This document shows positions 17,788 through 25,330 of a DNA stretch of 64,000 nucleotides, piece by piece. Position numbers and translations under genes: made by a program. Source of the DNA: Mesorhizobium sp. C432A (lineage in GTDB: Bacteria; Pseudomonadota; Alphaproteobacteria; Rhizobiales; Rhizobiaceae); assembly GCF_030323145.1 (NCBI RefSeq), contig NZ_CP100470.1, positions 5,956,018 through 6,020,017 on the forward strand, given 5' to 3'. The notes beneath the pieces were generated by a model, which was not told the origin of the DNA, did not search any database, and saw only the letters and a list, made by a program, of their open reading frames with translations. Positions within the stretch are counted from its first letter, which is position 1. The number at the start of each line of letters is the position of its first letter.

Positions 17788-17952
17788 ATGATCGACTGGC
17801 AGAAAATTGGCGAGGCCGAATGTCCAACGTTCATTGCCCGCAAAAATGGGCGCCGGCTTCCTCTTGTGCCTAGGGAAGAAGAGCCGAAATTATTCCCTGA
17901 CGAAGACCCTGATCTACCTCAGACGGGGGCATGCCCTGTAACTTCGCCGTGA
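17788..17952 (+). CDS. possible small protein
   Basis: 54 aa beginning MIDWQKIGEAECPTFIARKN, Pro- and acid-rich after residue 25. No clear ribosome site; a longer frame starts at 17683. Its 3' end is 16 bp from the EF-hand promoter. Weak candidate, kept because the composition is protein-like. Confidence 0.25.
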   Translation: MIDWQKIGEAECPTFIARKNGRRLPLVPREEEPKLFPDEDPDLPQTGACPVTSP

Positions 17953-17967
17953 CCTGATCCCCTTCGG

Positions 17968-17992
17968 GGAACAATCAGATCGAGCTCCAGTT
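17968..17992 (+). promoter_or_regulatory. EcfG-type general stress promoter
   Basis: GGAAC, 16 nt, AGTT, with the EF-hand gene starting 36 bp downstream on the same strand. Confidence 0.55.
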
Positions 17993-18027
17993 TGGCCTTC
18001 CAAGCGAAAGCACTGATGGAGCATGCC

Positions 18028-18627
18028 ATGAGATTTCCACACAGCACGACGGCCGCCACCGCCGTTTTCATTGCCCTGACCTCCCCCGCGCTCGCCCAGA
18101 CAAGCGGAACACCATCACCCTCGACACCTGCACCCGCTCCGGCAACCGAACCGCCGGCCGCCGGACAGTTGCCGGATGCGACCGGACAAGCGGATGCACC
18201 AACACGCGAAATGATCCGCCAGATGGTTGAGCAAGCTGTCCGGGAGAGAATGCAGCAGGATCGCGGTTCCGAAGAAGGTTTCCGCGAGGAAGATAGTCGC
18301 AACTATCAAGGCGATCGCAACGAGGGTGCTGACCGCCACGATGAAGATGGCGGCCGTTGGCAGAACCACGGTGGCCGCGATCGTGGACACAGAATGGCTG
18401 GACGCTGGCATCATCAGCTGATGCGCGGTGCCGGCATGCGACTGATGTTCGGGCTGTTGGACACCGATGGCGACGGATCGGTGTCCGAGGACGAGGTTCA
18501 ACGCGCGGTGGGCAGGATGTTCAGTAGCATTGACGAGAATGGTGACGGCAAGATCGATGCGGACGAGATCCAGTCCTTCATGCATGGCTCCAGCATGCAT
18601 GGCACTGATAGCGAGGACACGCCGTAG
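18028..18627 (+). CDS. EF-hand calcium-binding secreted protein
   Basis: 199 aa from ATG 18028, preceded by GGAG at 6 nt; an in-frame ATG at 18016 is less likely. Signal peptide with AATAVFIALTSPALA and a cut before QTSG. The central region is Pro-, Ser- and then charged, His-rich and probably disordered. Two EF-hand loops lie near the C-terminus: DTDGDGSVSEDE and DENGDGKIDADE, each with Asp at positions 1, 3 and 5, Gly at 6 and Glu at 12. It should bind Ca2+ in the periplasm. The stress-type promoter just upstream suggests induction by general stress. Confidence 0.88.
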   Translation: MRFPHSTTAATAVFIALTSPALAQTSGTPSPSTPAPAPATEPPAAGQLPDATGQADAPTREMIRQMVEQAVRERMQQDRGSEEGFREEDSRNYQGDRNEGADRHDEDGGRWQNHGGRDRGHRMAGRWHHQLMRGAGMRLMFGLLDTDGDGSVSEDEVQRAVGRMFSSIDENGDGKIDADEIQSFMHGSSMHGTDSEDTP

Positions 18628-18805
18628 CTGCCTTCAAAGTGAATGCCCTCCCTCGGACAAAGCGGGCGAGCGCCTGGCGGTCGAATTCGAAGCGGTGTCT
18701 CTTGGCTGTTAGGCGCGGCGGCCCTAACAGCACCCTCCAGCCTTGCGCTATTCCCGCGGTCCCGGAGACGCCGGCCGTGACAAAAAAACGGCTGCGCAGT
18801 GCTGA

Positions 18806-18883
18806 TCAAGGAACGATCGAAGCCGACCAACGCAGGGTCACTCGGGCGCCCGGTCCTCCTCGCAATTCGACATGATTAGTCAT
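18806..18883 (-). CDS. possible 25-residue small protein behind a perfect stress promoter
   Basis: ATG 18883 has AAGG 6 nt upstream and encodes 25 residues beginning MTNHVELRGGPGARVTLRW. The perfect GGAAC-N16-CGTT promoter at 18911-18935 ends 27 bp before it, and a run of seven T on this strand follows at 18782-18788. The transcript could equally be a non-coding RNA. Nothing else is seen from here to the EF-hand gene. Confidence 0.33.
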   Translation of the reverse strand: MTNHVELRGGPGARVTLRWSASIVP

Positions 18884-18910
18884 CCTTTGCCTTGGGGTTT
18901 CACGCTGCCG

Positions 18911-18935
18911 AACGCAATGCTTCAGCGGATGTTCC
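18911..18935 (-). promoter_or_regulatory. EcfG-type general stress promoter, perfect consensus
   Basis: On the minus strand GGAAC, 16 nt, CGTT. No known gene lies directly behind it, only the 25-codon frame. Confidence 0.6.
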
Positions 18936-19512
18936 GAATTTGGCCATCAGTCTTATGGGATAGGACTTGCGTCTGATGGCGGTTGGAAGAAGCCCGAACG
19001 GCGGAACACGCAGCCGGACGCCGAATTGGAAACCGACCGTCGATCGAAGTCCCTTGTCGCCGGTTGATATTCCGCCATCTCACTGTCGAGAGGGTGGCGG
19101 GATCGCCTTCCGAGGAGCGAGCGCATATGAGGTAATAGATATTTGGCAGATGTACTCACGGCCATCCTGCTCGCTTCTTTTGTCTGCGCATGTTCATTCT
19201 TTTCGGGAAACCCCATCTCTCCAACAACACGCAACACCGCGTTGCTACCCATGATGATGCGATGACAACTGCATCAACAAGCAAGGCGTCTTCGCCTAAG
19301 GTGCGATTGCCGGGGGCTTTCGACTTGAACGTCGTCCAACGGGTCCCGGTGGTCAGGCGGTGGCGTTCAGCAGGAGCTAGGTAGACTCATCGCGAAAATC
19401 CCGCAGCGAGGCATGTCGCAAGTCCTCCTCGCCGCGTGCGGAGACCGAGCGCGGAAACCGCCTGGTTCGTTGTAACAGGCATGCGAAGATGAGTGTCGGC
19501 GCATGGACGCGG
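18936..19512. other. 577-bp stretch without a recognisable gene
   Basis: Frames on both strands are short with poor ribosome sites and no family-like pattern. It separates the stress promoter at 18911 from the hairpin cluster at 19513-19753. Confidence 0.4.
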
Positions 19513-19539
19513 AAAAACCCGCCAGCGTGAGCCAGCGGG
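19513..19539 (-). terminator. factor-independent terminator (distal)
   Basis: On the minus strand a 9-bp stem (CCCGCUGGC / GCUGGCGGG, loop UCAC) is followed by five U. Two G-U wobbles close the stem only in the minus-strand RNA; on the plus strand they would be A-C mismatches, which fixes the direction. Confidence 0.7.
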
Positions 19540-19647
19540 CCTTGTGATGGGATGGCCCGCGCGTGCGGTCAAGGCTGCGCGGGCCGACCATGATGAATGA
19601 GGGGACATCTTGGTCACCGGCACGACCGATGAAGAACGAGCCGGGTG
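19513..19647 (-). ncRNA. putative stress-induced small RNA
   Basis: A minus-strand transcript of about 135 nt is bounded by a GGAAC-N16-TGTT promoter (19654-19678) and the terminator at 19513-19539. It contains a 9-bp GC-rich stem (GGCCCGCGC at 19554-19562 with GCGCGGGCC at 19577-19585) besides the terminator stem. An upstream terminator at 19688-19717 isolates the unit. No credible ribosome site with reading frame fits it. No match to a known RNA family was recognised; the call rests on promoter, structure and terminator together. Confidence 0.38.
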
Positions 19648-19653
19648 TGACAA

Positions 19654-19678
19654 AACACCCTTGGAGCGAGGATGTTCC
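19654..19678 (-). promoter_or_regulatory. EcfG-like promoter of the putative small RNA
   Basis: Minus strand GGAAC, 16 nt, TGTT: last triplet and spacing match the other sites, the first base of the -10 element differs. It lies between two minus-strand terminators. Confidence 0.42.
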
Positions 19679-19687
19679 CGTCCGCAC

Positions 19688-19717
19688 AAAAAAGCCCGCC
19701 GGCGTGAGCCGGCGGGC
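19688..19717 (-). terminator. factor-independent terminator (proximal)
   Basis: Perfect 10-bp stem GCCCGCCGGC / GCCGGCGGGC with loop UCAC and six U on the minus strand. What it ends is unclear: only about 120 bp lie between it and the divergent L,D-transpeptidase start, including a 7-bp hairpin (CAAGCGG/CCGCTTG) at 19735-19753. Confidence 0.75.
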
Positions 19718-19838
19718 AGCCGCTATTTTGCCGTCAAGCGGACAGACCGCTTGCGGCCCACCCACTGCAGCATTTTCCACTTTGAGCCGAAATCATTCTC
19801 AACTATGGTTCGCCAGGCTTAAGGCATGGGGATTGCCG

Positions 19839-20498
19839 ATGGTTTTATCACGCAGGGGTGTCGTGCTCGGCGGTCTGGCGCTGGTCGCGGTCGGTGGAAC
19901 CGGCAATATTGTTCAAGCCGCGGGGGCAAAATCCTTTTTCGCCGGTACCGCCAGCGATAACGATTTCGTCTATCGCAAGACCAACTTCGCCAAGATCGAC
20001 AAGAGATGGCATCGCCAGATCGTCAAGTATTTCAGCAGCGAGCCGGTCGGCACCGTCGTGGTTGATACCCGCCACCACTTCCTCTACCTCATCATGGAAA
20101 ACAAGACTGCCATCCGCTACGGCGTCGGCGTCGGCAAGGAAGGCTTCAAATGGTACGGCCGCGCGACGATCGATCGCCGCGCGCTGTGGCCGCAATGGGT
20201 CCCGCCCCCCGAAATGCGTGAGCGCAAACCGGACTTACCGCCCATGATCGCAGGCGGCGCGTCCAACAATCCGCTCGGGCCGCGCGCGCTCTATCTGTAC
20301 CGCGACGGCGCCGACATCGGCTACCGCCTGCATGGCACGCTGGAGCCATGGAGCATCGGCACCGACGCTTCCAGCGGCTGCATCCGCATGTTCCCCGAAG
20401 ACATCATCGACCTCTACCAGCGGTGCCCGATCGGCACCGCGGTGGAGGTCCTGCCGCACATCGCCGACCAGGCGCCCGCTTCCACCACTGTCGAATGA
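19839..20498 (+). CDS. L,D-transpeptidase (YkuD domain)
   Basis: 219 aa from ATG 19839; the open frame upstream crosses the hairpin cluster. The signal sequence VLSRRGVVLGGLALVAVGG has a twin-arginine-like start. The YkuD catalytic region is at about 165-195: YRLHGTLEPWSIGTDASSGCIRM carries the conserved His, Ser-x-Gly-Cys nucleophile and Arg. It cross-links peptidoglycan in the periplasm by 3-3 bridges or attaches proteins to it. A lipoprotein-like OmpA gene follows after 10 bp, so both act on the cell wall and are probably one operon. Confidence 0.9.
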   Translation: MVLSRRGVVLGGLALVAVGGTGNIVQAAGAKSFFAGTASDNDFVYRKTNFAKIDKRWHRQIVKYFSSEPVGTVVVDTRHHFLYLIMENKTAIRYGVGVGKEGFKWYGRATIDRRALWPQWVPPPEMRERKPDLPPMIAGGASNNPLGPRALYLYRDGADIGYRLHGTLEPWSIGTDASSGCIRMFPEDIIDLYQRCPIGTAVEVLPHIADQAPASTTVE

Positions 20499-20508
20499 TT
20501 GGCGCATC

Positions 20509-21021
20509 ATGAACCGCATGATTGAAAACACGCGCCGGCTGCTCGCCGCCGGCCTGCTGGTTGTGGCCACATCCTGCTCGACCAGCAACACGCTGGCCCC
20601 GTCGACGCCCGACGTCACCAACGCCGAGATTGCCGGCTTCCAGAACGTGCAGCCGGGCAGCGAGGAGGATTTTATCCTCAATGTCGGCCGCCGCACCTAC
20701 TTCACGAAAGGTTCGGCCGCGCTCGATTCTGTCGCCAAGGCCACCCTCGACACCCAGATCGCCTGGTTGACAAAGCATCCGCGCTGGCTGCTCAAGCTGC
20801 AGGGTTTCGCCGACGATCCCGGCGCAAGCGAAACGGCGCTGTCACAGCAGCGCGCCGATGCGGTGATGGACTACCTCGCCGCCGGCGGCATAGACCGGAA
20901 CCGCATGTGGGCCAAGGGCTACGGCAAGGACAGGCTGGTCCGCGACTGCCCCGACTCCGCCTGCAGGTCGCAGAACCGCCGCGTTGTGTCTAATTTGCGC
21001 GATGAGAGGGACGAGTCGTAG
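20509..21021 (+). CDS. OmpA-family lipoprotein-like protein
   Basis: 170 aa from ATG 20509. A signal peptide ending in LLVVATSCS offers a lipobox-like Cys, so it may be a lipoprotein. The OmpA/Pal peptidoglycan-binding domain fills about 55-165: TYFTKGSAALD, WLLKLQGFADDPGASE, LSQQRADAVMDYLAAGGI, and the final SQNRRVV. The Asp and Arg that hold diaminopimelate are in these motifs. It anchors the outer membrane to peptidoglycan; co-transcribed with the L,D-transpeptidase. Confidence 0.9.
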   Translation: MNRMIENTRRLLAAGLLVVATSCSTSNTLAPSTPDVTNAEIAGFQNVQPGSEEDFILNVGRRTYFTKGSAALDSVAKATLDTQIAWLTKHPRWLLKLQGFADDPGASETALSQQRADAVMDYLAAGGIDRNRMWAKGYGKDRLVRDCPDSACRSQNRRVVSNLRDERDES

Positions 21022-21124
21022 AGGCTGCTGTTTTGCTGGTCGCCAAATCAGTCTCACAACGCGACGGCGGCATGGCTGCAATGCGCCTATCGGGGACATT
21101 CACCCAGCGTTTGCCCCTCCCCGA

Positions 21125-21163
21125 AAGCTGACGCTCCGGTTGAACCCGGAGTGAAGTCAGCTT
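21125..21163. terminator. stem-loop between convergent genes, probable bidirectional terminator
   Basis: AAGCTGAC / GTCAGCTT forms an outer 8-bp stem and CTCCGG / CCGGAG an inner 6-bp stem with loop TTGAAC. It lies in the 306-bp gap between the OmpA-like gene and the convergent SDR gene; the rest of the gap holds nothing recognisable. T-runs are short, so termination efficiency is uncertain. A MerR-type operator was considered but no MerR gene is near. Confidence 0.5.
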
Positions 21164-21327
21164 CCCGTCTACCAACCTCCGGTTCAGGGTCTGGTGGGAG
21201 GCTTCGGCATCCGCCTCGACCAGTTTGCGGACGTGGCGGTTGTCCGCGATCCTGATCGCGCATGAGCCTCGCCACATGTCGGTGTGCTACCGGGAGTGGG
21301 CGCCGTGGAGCTGGCAGGTACGCTCGC

Positions 21328-22197
21328 TCAAAGCATCGGCCGTCCACCGGTGACCTCGTAGAGTGCGCCGGTGGTGTAGCTCGATCCTTCCGAGGCAAGC
21401 AGCACATAGGTCGCTGCAAGCTCTGCCGGTTGCCCGGGACGCTTGAGCGGTGTGTTCTTCCCGAACTCCTTGACCTTCTCAGAGGGCATTGTCGACGGGA
21501 TCAGCGGCGTCCAAATCGGCCCGGGAGCGACCGCGTTTACCCGAATGCCGCGTTCAGCTACCAGTCCTGCAAGTCCGGCGGTGAAGTTGGCGATCGCTCC
21601 TTTGGTAGTGGCGTAGGCAAGCAGTGCCGGCGAGGGACTGGTCGCGTTGATCGAGGATGTGTTGATGATGGTCGAGCCGGGTTCCATGTGCTTCACTGCT
21701 TCCTGGGACAGATAGAACATCGCATAGACATTGGTGCGAAAGGTGAGATCCCATTCCTCCGCGCTGATGTCCTCCAGCTTCTCGAACGACGCCTGGTGGG
21801 CTGCATTGTTGACGAGGATGTCCAGGCGCCCGCATTCATCGATAGCTCGCTGCACAAGCGACCGCGCGAAGATTTCGTCCGAGATGTCGCCGCGTGCGAG
21901 CACCGCCTTGCGCCCCGCTTCCTCGACCAAGCGCGCCGTCTCCTGCGCATCTTCGTCCTCTTCAAGGTAGGAGATGATGACGTCGGCGCCTTCGCGTGCA
22001 AACGCGATCGCCACCGCCCGGCCGATGCCCGAGTCCGCGCCGGTGATCAGCGCGACGCGGTCCGTCAGCTTACCGCTGCCGCGATAGCTCTCCTCTCCGT
22101 GGTCGGGCCGTGGATCCATCTCGTCGGTATAGCCGGGCATGTCCTGCTGCTGTTCGGGAAGCGGCGGCTGAGGATATTTCTGCTGGGCATCCTGCAT
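21328..22197 (-). CDS. SDR family oxidoreductase, stress-associated (YhdF/YghA type)
   Basis: 289 aa from ATG 22197, which has AAGGAG 8 nt upstream; a longer frame overlaps the small upstream gene. The N-terminal 45 residues (Pro-, Gln-rich, then GYTDEMDPRPDHGEESY) are the extension typical of the general-stress SDR branch. Then come TGADSGIGRAVA, NNAAHQ, catalytic Ser in IINTSSINA, YATTKGA (Tyr and Lys), and GPIWTPLIPS. Substrate unknown. It is the last gene of a minus-strand stress operon that includes two tiny proteins and a TPP enzyme. Confidence 0.92.
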   Translation of the reverse strand: MQDAQQKYPQPPLPEQQQDMPGYTDEMDPRPDHGEESYRGSGKLTDRVALITGADSGIGRAVAIAFAREGADVIISYLEEDEDAQETARLVEEAGRKAVLARGDISDEIFARSLVQRAIDECGRLDILVNNAAHQASFEKLEDISAEEWDLTFRTNVYAMFYLSQEAVKHMEPGSTIINTSSINATSPSPALLAYATTKGAIANFTAGLAGLVAERGIRVNAVAPGPIWTPLIPSTMPSEKVKEFGKNTPLKRPGQPAELAATYVLLASEGSSYTTGALYEVTGGRPML

Positions 22198-22198
22198 G

Positions 22199-22363
22199 TC
22201 AGCTCCTTTTTTGGCTGGAGTTGCGGTTGTGTCGATCCGGTTCCGTGATCGGTCCCTTGGCGGCTTTCGAGCCACCGCCCCATTCCTCGGCCTTGCACGC
22301 TTGGTCGCCGCCCATGAGGTCCGGCGAACTGCGATTTGCGGTGCCGCTGTCGGTCTTGTTCAA
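22199..22363 (-). CDS. small hydrophilic stress-type protein
   Basis: 54 aa from TTG 22363, with AAGGAG 7 nt upstream, beginning MNKTDSGTANRSSPDLMGGD. The TGA stop is one base from the ATG of the SDR gene, and the SDR ribosome site lies inside its last codons, so the two are translationally coupled. The protein is polar, rich in Asn, Ser, Lys and Gly, with no hydrophobic core. The start codon is non-ATG, which lowers certainty. Confidence 0.55.
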   Translation of the reverse strand: MNKTDSGTANRSSPDLMGGDQACKAEEWGGGSKAAKGPITEPDRHNRNSSQKRS

Positions 22364-22386
22364 CTCGTGCTCCTTCTTGCGTGTGG

Positions 22387-24153
22387 TCAGTCTTTGTCGC
22401 CGGCGGTAATCATCGACCTAAGCGGCTCTTGCGCCACATTCGCCTCGATTTCCGCGCGTCCGGGGGTATCCGGTAGCGCCTTGCGGAAATTTCTCGCATA
22501 ATCCGGTGGCATCTTCGGTGGCATCATCGGTTCGTACGGATCGACCACGGCCTCGATGACCACCGGACCCTCAGCAGCCAGGGCAGCGTCGAGAACGCCT
22601 TCCACCTCCTCGGCGCGAGAGACGCTGTAGCCAATGCCGCCCATGGCTTCGGCGGCCATGGCGAAGTCGATGGGCTGGAGTTCGCAGGCGAATTGCGGGT
22701 TGCCGAGAAACATCATCTGCTCCCAGGCGATCTGATTGAGCATGCCGTTCTTGAGCACGAGCACCTTGAGTGGGACCCGGTACCGAACTGCCGTCGAGAA
22801 CTCTCCGAGCTGCATCGCGAGACCGCCGTCGCCGACGACCGCGAAGACCGGCCGGCCGGGAAAGGCCAGGCCCGCGGCGATCGCGTAGGGCAGTCCGCAT
22901 GCCATCGAGGCCAGCGCGCCCGAGACGCCGAAGGCCTGCCCGTCACGCAGTTCGATATGGCGGGCCGCCATCTCGGTGTTCTGGCCGGAATCGGCAACCA
23001 GGATCGCCTCATCGGGCAATCGTTTCCCAAATGCGCGTGTGACCACCTGGGGCTTGAGCGAAGTGGCGGCCTTTTGCTCCGACTGCGCCATCATCTCGCG
23101 CCAGCGTCGCATGCCCGCCTGCGCCTTCTCGAGGAAGCTGCGATCATCCTTGCGCTTCAGGCGCTTGTTCAGCAATCGCAGCGTCACGGCGGCATCGCCG
23201 GCAAGGCCGGCCTCAATGGGATAGCGCAGGCCGATGCGCTGCGGGTCGCGCTCGATCTGCACCCCGCGCGCCTGTCCCGGCTTCGGGTAGTATTCGATGT
23301 AGGGAAAGGTCGAGCCGACGACGAGCAGCGCGTCACATTCCTCCATGATTTCCTGCGACGGCAGCGTGCCGAGAATTCCGATGCCGCCAGTCGTCAGCGG
23401 GTCATCGTCGGGCAAGGCAGCCTTACCGAGCAAGGCCTTTGCGACGGGGGCACCAAGCAGCTCCGCCGTCTCTTCCAACTCGTGCCTGGCACCAAGCGCG
23501 CCCCGACCGGCGAGGATCGCGACCTTCGTCGCCCCGTTCAGGATCTCGGCGGCTTTCGCAAGTTGTTCTTCGTCGGGAAGCCTGCTTCCTTCGAACCAAC
23601 GATCCGGCGTATGCGACGGTTTGTTGCGCTTCGAGCGCTTGGCTTGGTAGAGCGTGTGCTCCTGCACATCGCTGGCGATCGACAGATGCGCAACGCCGCG
23701 ACGTGCCAGCGCCGACCTGCAGGCGAGACCGGCCAGGCTTTCCATATGCGCCGCGTCGGAGACCTGCGCGTTGAAGACGGCGACATCGCTGAAGACGCGC
23801 GTCAAGTCGACATCCTGCTGGGTGAAGGTCTCGATGAGGTCGTGGAACTGCATGCCGGTAATGGCGAGCACCGGCGCTTGGTCGAGCTTGGCATCGTAGA
23901 GTCCAGTCAGGAGGTGTGTGCCGCCAGGGCCGGAAGTTGCGAGGCAGACACCGAGCTTGCCTGTCCATTTTGAGTAGGCGCACGCCATGAACGCCGCGGA
24001 TTCCTCGTGCCGCACCTGAATGAAGCGGATGCGGTCCTGCCGCTTGCGCAGCGCCTCCATGATGCCATTGATGCCGTCGCCCGGCAGGCCAAAGATGATA
24101 TCGACGTTCCAGTCGATCAGCGTCTCGATGAGGATGTCCGCGGCGGTCGGCAT
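22387..24153 (-). CDS. thiamine pyrophosphate-requiring enzyme (pyruvate oxidase / acetolactate synthase-like)
   Basis: 588 aa. N-terminal TPP domain: IFGLPGDGINGIMEAL and the catalytic Glu in QVRHEESAAFMACAYSK, LATSGPGGTHLLTGLYDA. The central domain (about 195-330) has VAILAGRGALGA. C-terminal TPP domain: VGDGGLAMQLGEFSTAVRY then LKVLVLKNGMLNQI, i.e. GDG to N for Mg-diphosphate binding. The branch resembles bacterial PoxB-like proteins often placed in stress islands; the real reaction (pyruvate to acetate, or another 2-oxo acid) is not determined. It lies between two small polar-protein genes in a GGAAC-promoter operon. Confidence 0.9.
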   Translation of the reverse strand: MPTAADILIETLIDWNVDIIFGLPGDGINGIMEALRKRQDRIRFIQVRHEESAAFMACAYSKWTGKLGVCLATSGPGGTHLLTGLYDAKLDQAPVLAITGMQFHDLIETFTQQDVDLTRVFSDVAVFNAQVSDAAHMESLAGLACRSALARRGVAHLSIASDVQEHTLYQAKRSKRNKPSHTPDRWFEGSRLPDEEQLAKAAEILNGATKVAILAGRGALGARHELEETAELLGAPVAKALLGKAALPDDDPLTTGGIGILGTLPSQEIMEECDALLVVGSTFPYIEYYPKPGQARGVQIERDPQRIGLRYPIEAGLAGDAAVTLRLLNKRLKRKDDRSFLEKAQAGMRRWREMMAQSEQKAATSLKPQVVTRAFGKRLPDEAILVADSGQNTEMAARHIELRDGQAFGVSGALASMACGLPYAIAAGLAFPGRPVFAVVGDGGLAMQLGEFSTAVRYRVPLKVLVLKNGMLNQIAWEQMMFLGNPQFACELQPIDFAMAAEAMGGIGYSVSRAEEVEGVLDAALAAEGPVVIEAVVDPYEPMMPPKMPPDYARNFRKALPDTPGRAEIEANVAQEPLRSMITAGDKD

Positions 24154-24163
24154 GTCTCAGTCC

Positions 24164-24307
24164 TTACCGCGATGCGGATCCCGCCGCCTGGCTGCTCTTG
24201 TTCGCGGTCTTGTCAGTCTTACGCTGGTCTTTGTTGCCGCCGCGATTGCCGCCATGCAACTCGTCGGAAGATTGAGCGGTCTTGCCGTCTTCCAAATTAG
24301 TGGCCAT
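24164..24307 (-). CDS. small hydrophilic stress-type protein, first gene of the operon
   Basis: 47 aa beginning MATNLEDGKTAQSSDELHGG, with GGGAG 9 nt before the ATG. Rich in Lys, Gln, Ser, Asn and Gly, entirely polar, resembling disordered small stress proteins. TAA is followed directly by GGACTGAG and the ATG of the TPP enzyme. The stress promoter 30 bp upstream (24337-24361) drives it. Function unknown. Confidence 0.65.
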   Translation of the reverse strand: MATNLEDGKTAQSSDELHGGNRGGNKDQRKTDKTANKSSQAAGSASR

Positions 24308-24336
24308 GCGCAAAGCTCCCTACATCCGGCCTGCCT

Positions 24337-24361
24337 AACCAGAAAGTCGGTGAGATGTTCC
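24337..24361 (-). promoter_or_regulatory. EcfG-type general stress promoter
   Basis: Minus strand GGAAC, 16 nt, GGTT, 30 bp before the first gene of the small protein / TPP enzyme / small protein / SDR operon. Confidence 0.62.
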
Positions 24362-24439
24362 GTGCCCGAAGGCAAGGCCGCCTAGTCAGGTGCCGAAGGC
24401 AAACGTGTCAGTACCACCCGATGAGGCGCTGTTCGGCAG

Positions 24440-24740
24440 TCAGCGGCTGAACAGGCGAGGTGCGATCGAACAGACGAAGGCATCGAACTGCTGCGAGGCC
24501 GAGGATTGCATGTAGTGGCCGAGGCTGTCTGATCGCCAAAAGCTCTCGCGGCAGAGCTGGCCGATGTTCAGGTCGCGTCTTCGCAGGTCCCTATAGCCAG
24601 AGCGCAACGCCGCCCGGACCGTCCCCATAGGCGAACTCCTCGCACCCCTCGTCGACGATTTCTCGCGCGGGATTCCGCCTCAGTGGCGAAAGGACTCGTT
24701 CGTCGCGCACACCGCGGCGGGCGATGTGCGCCTCGACCAT
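24440..24740 (-). pseudogene. fossil of a protein-L-isoaspartate methyltransferase / erythromycin esterase fusion gene
   Basis: From ATG 24740 a 49-codon frame ending at TAG 24591 reads MVEAHIARRGVRDERVLSPL and then EIVDEGCEEFAYGDGP, the N-terminus of protein-L-isoaspartate methyltransferase. In another frame downstream (to 24440) are RRDLNIGQLCRE and LGHYMQSSASQQFDAFV, which fit the C-terminal part of the erythromycin-esterase family. In rhizobia these two domains occur as one long protein, so this is an internally deleted remnant. The methyltransferase core (SAM site) is missing. Confidence 0.6.
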
Positions 24741-24787
24741 GCGGTGCCTGGCGTGCCGGTAGTCTGGGATGGCTCCTCGATAGCCTT

Positions 24788-24816
24788 AAAAAGACGGCAG
24801 GCTTAGTCGTCCTGCC
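24788..24816 (-). terminator. factor-independent terminator
   Basis: Minus strand GGCAGG / CCTGCC stem with a 9-nt loop, then GTCTTTTT. The stop codon of the gene at 24803 lies within the loop. Confidence 0.75.
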
Positions 24817-25048
24817 TGCGCTTGTGGTGCTCGCTCTCCTGGTTTTCGCCGCGGATCATCTGGCGATCGTCCTTGTCGGTCAATTCCACGCCCTCGTCGC
24901 GTAGATTGGCGCCGTCTTGCCGCGCCTCGCGCTCCTGCTTGGATGTCTTCAGCTCATCCTCGGCATTGAAATCGTCGCCGGCATTGCTGGAGTTCTCGCG
25001 CTTTTCGATGATGCGCAGCTGCTGCTCGTGGGTCTTCCGGCCGGCCAT
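24803..25048 (-). CDS. small charged stress-type protein
   Basis: 81 aa from ATG 25048, preceded by AGGAGG; longer frames run into the upstream gene. Sequence begins MAGRKTHEQQLRIIEKREN and is rich in Glu, Asp, Gln, Arg and Lys, ending HHKRRQDD; likely a soluble, partly disordered protein. It lies 13 bp after the next small gene and ends within a terminator. Such proteins recur in rhizobial general-stress loci; function unknown. Confidence 0.75.
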   Translation of the reverse strand: MAGRKTHEQQLRIIEKRENSSNAGDDFNAEDELKTSKQEREARQDGANLRDEGVELTDKDDRQMIRGENQESEHHKRRQDD

Positions 25049-25061
25049 GGCAAGGTGCCTC

Positions 25062-25277
25062 CTACTTGTTCGTGCGTCCGGTCTGGTCAGGGTTGATGCC
25101 GCCCTGAGGCGTGACGTCGTTCTCGACATCGCCTTCGAACGTATTGTCCCCATCGAGAGCATCGCTCTCGTCGAGCATATCGCCGCCCTTGACCGCGCCC
25201 TTCGAGGTGCCGATTCCCGGGTTGTCTCGCAGATCCTTGTCCGTGGGCTGTTTAGTCTTGGGGTGTTGGTTGGTCAT
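25062..25277 (-). CDS. small polar stress-type protein
   Basis: 71 aa, MTNQHPKTKQPTDKDLRDNP at the N-terminus, then DESDALDGDNTFEGDVEN; rich in Asp, Asn, Gly and Thr, no hydrophobic core. A GGAAC-N16-AGTT promoter lies 54 bp upstream on the same strand. First of two small genes in one transcript. Function unknown. Confidence 0.75.
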   Translation of the reverse strand: MTNQHPKTKQPTDKDLRDNPGIGTSKGAVKGGDMLDESDALDGDNTFEGDVENDVTPQGGINPDQTGRTNK

Positions 25278-25330
25278 GGAATTTCTCAGCGCTGGTTGAG
25301 CTTGGACGAAAGACGGTCCTGGCGCTGTCC

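Noticed and set aside
21125..21163. MerR-type operator
   Set aside because: The dyad looks similar, but the outer stem, the convergent location and the absence of a MerR gene favour a terminator.
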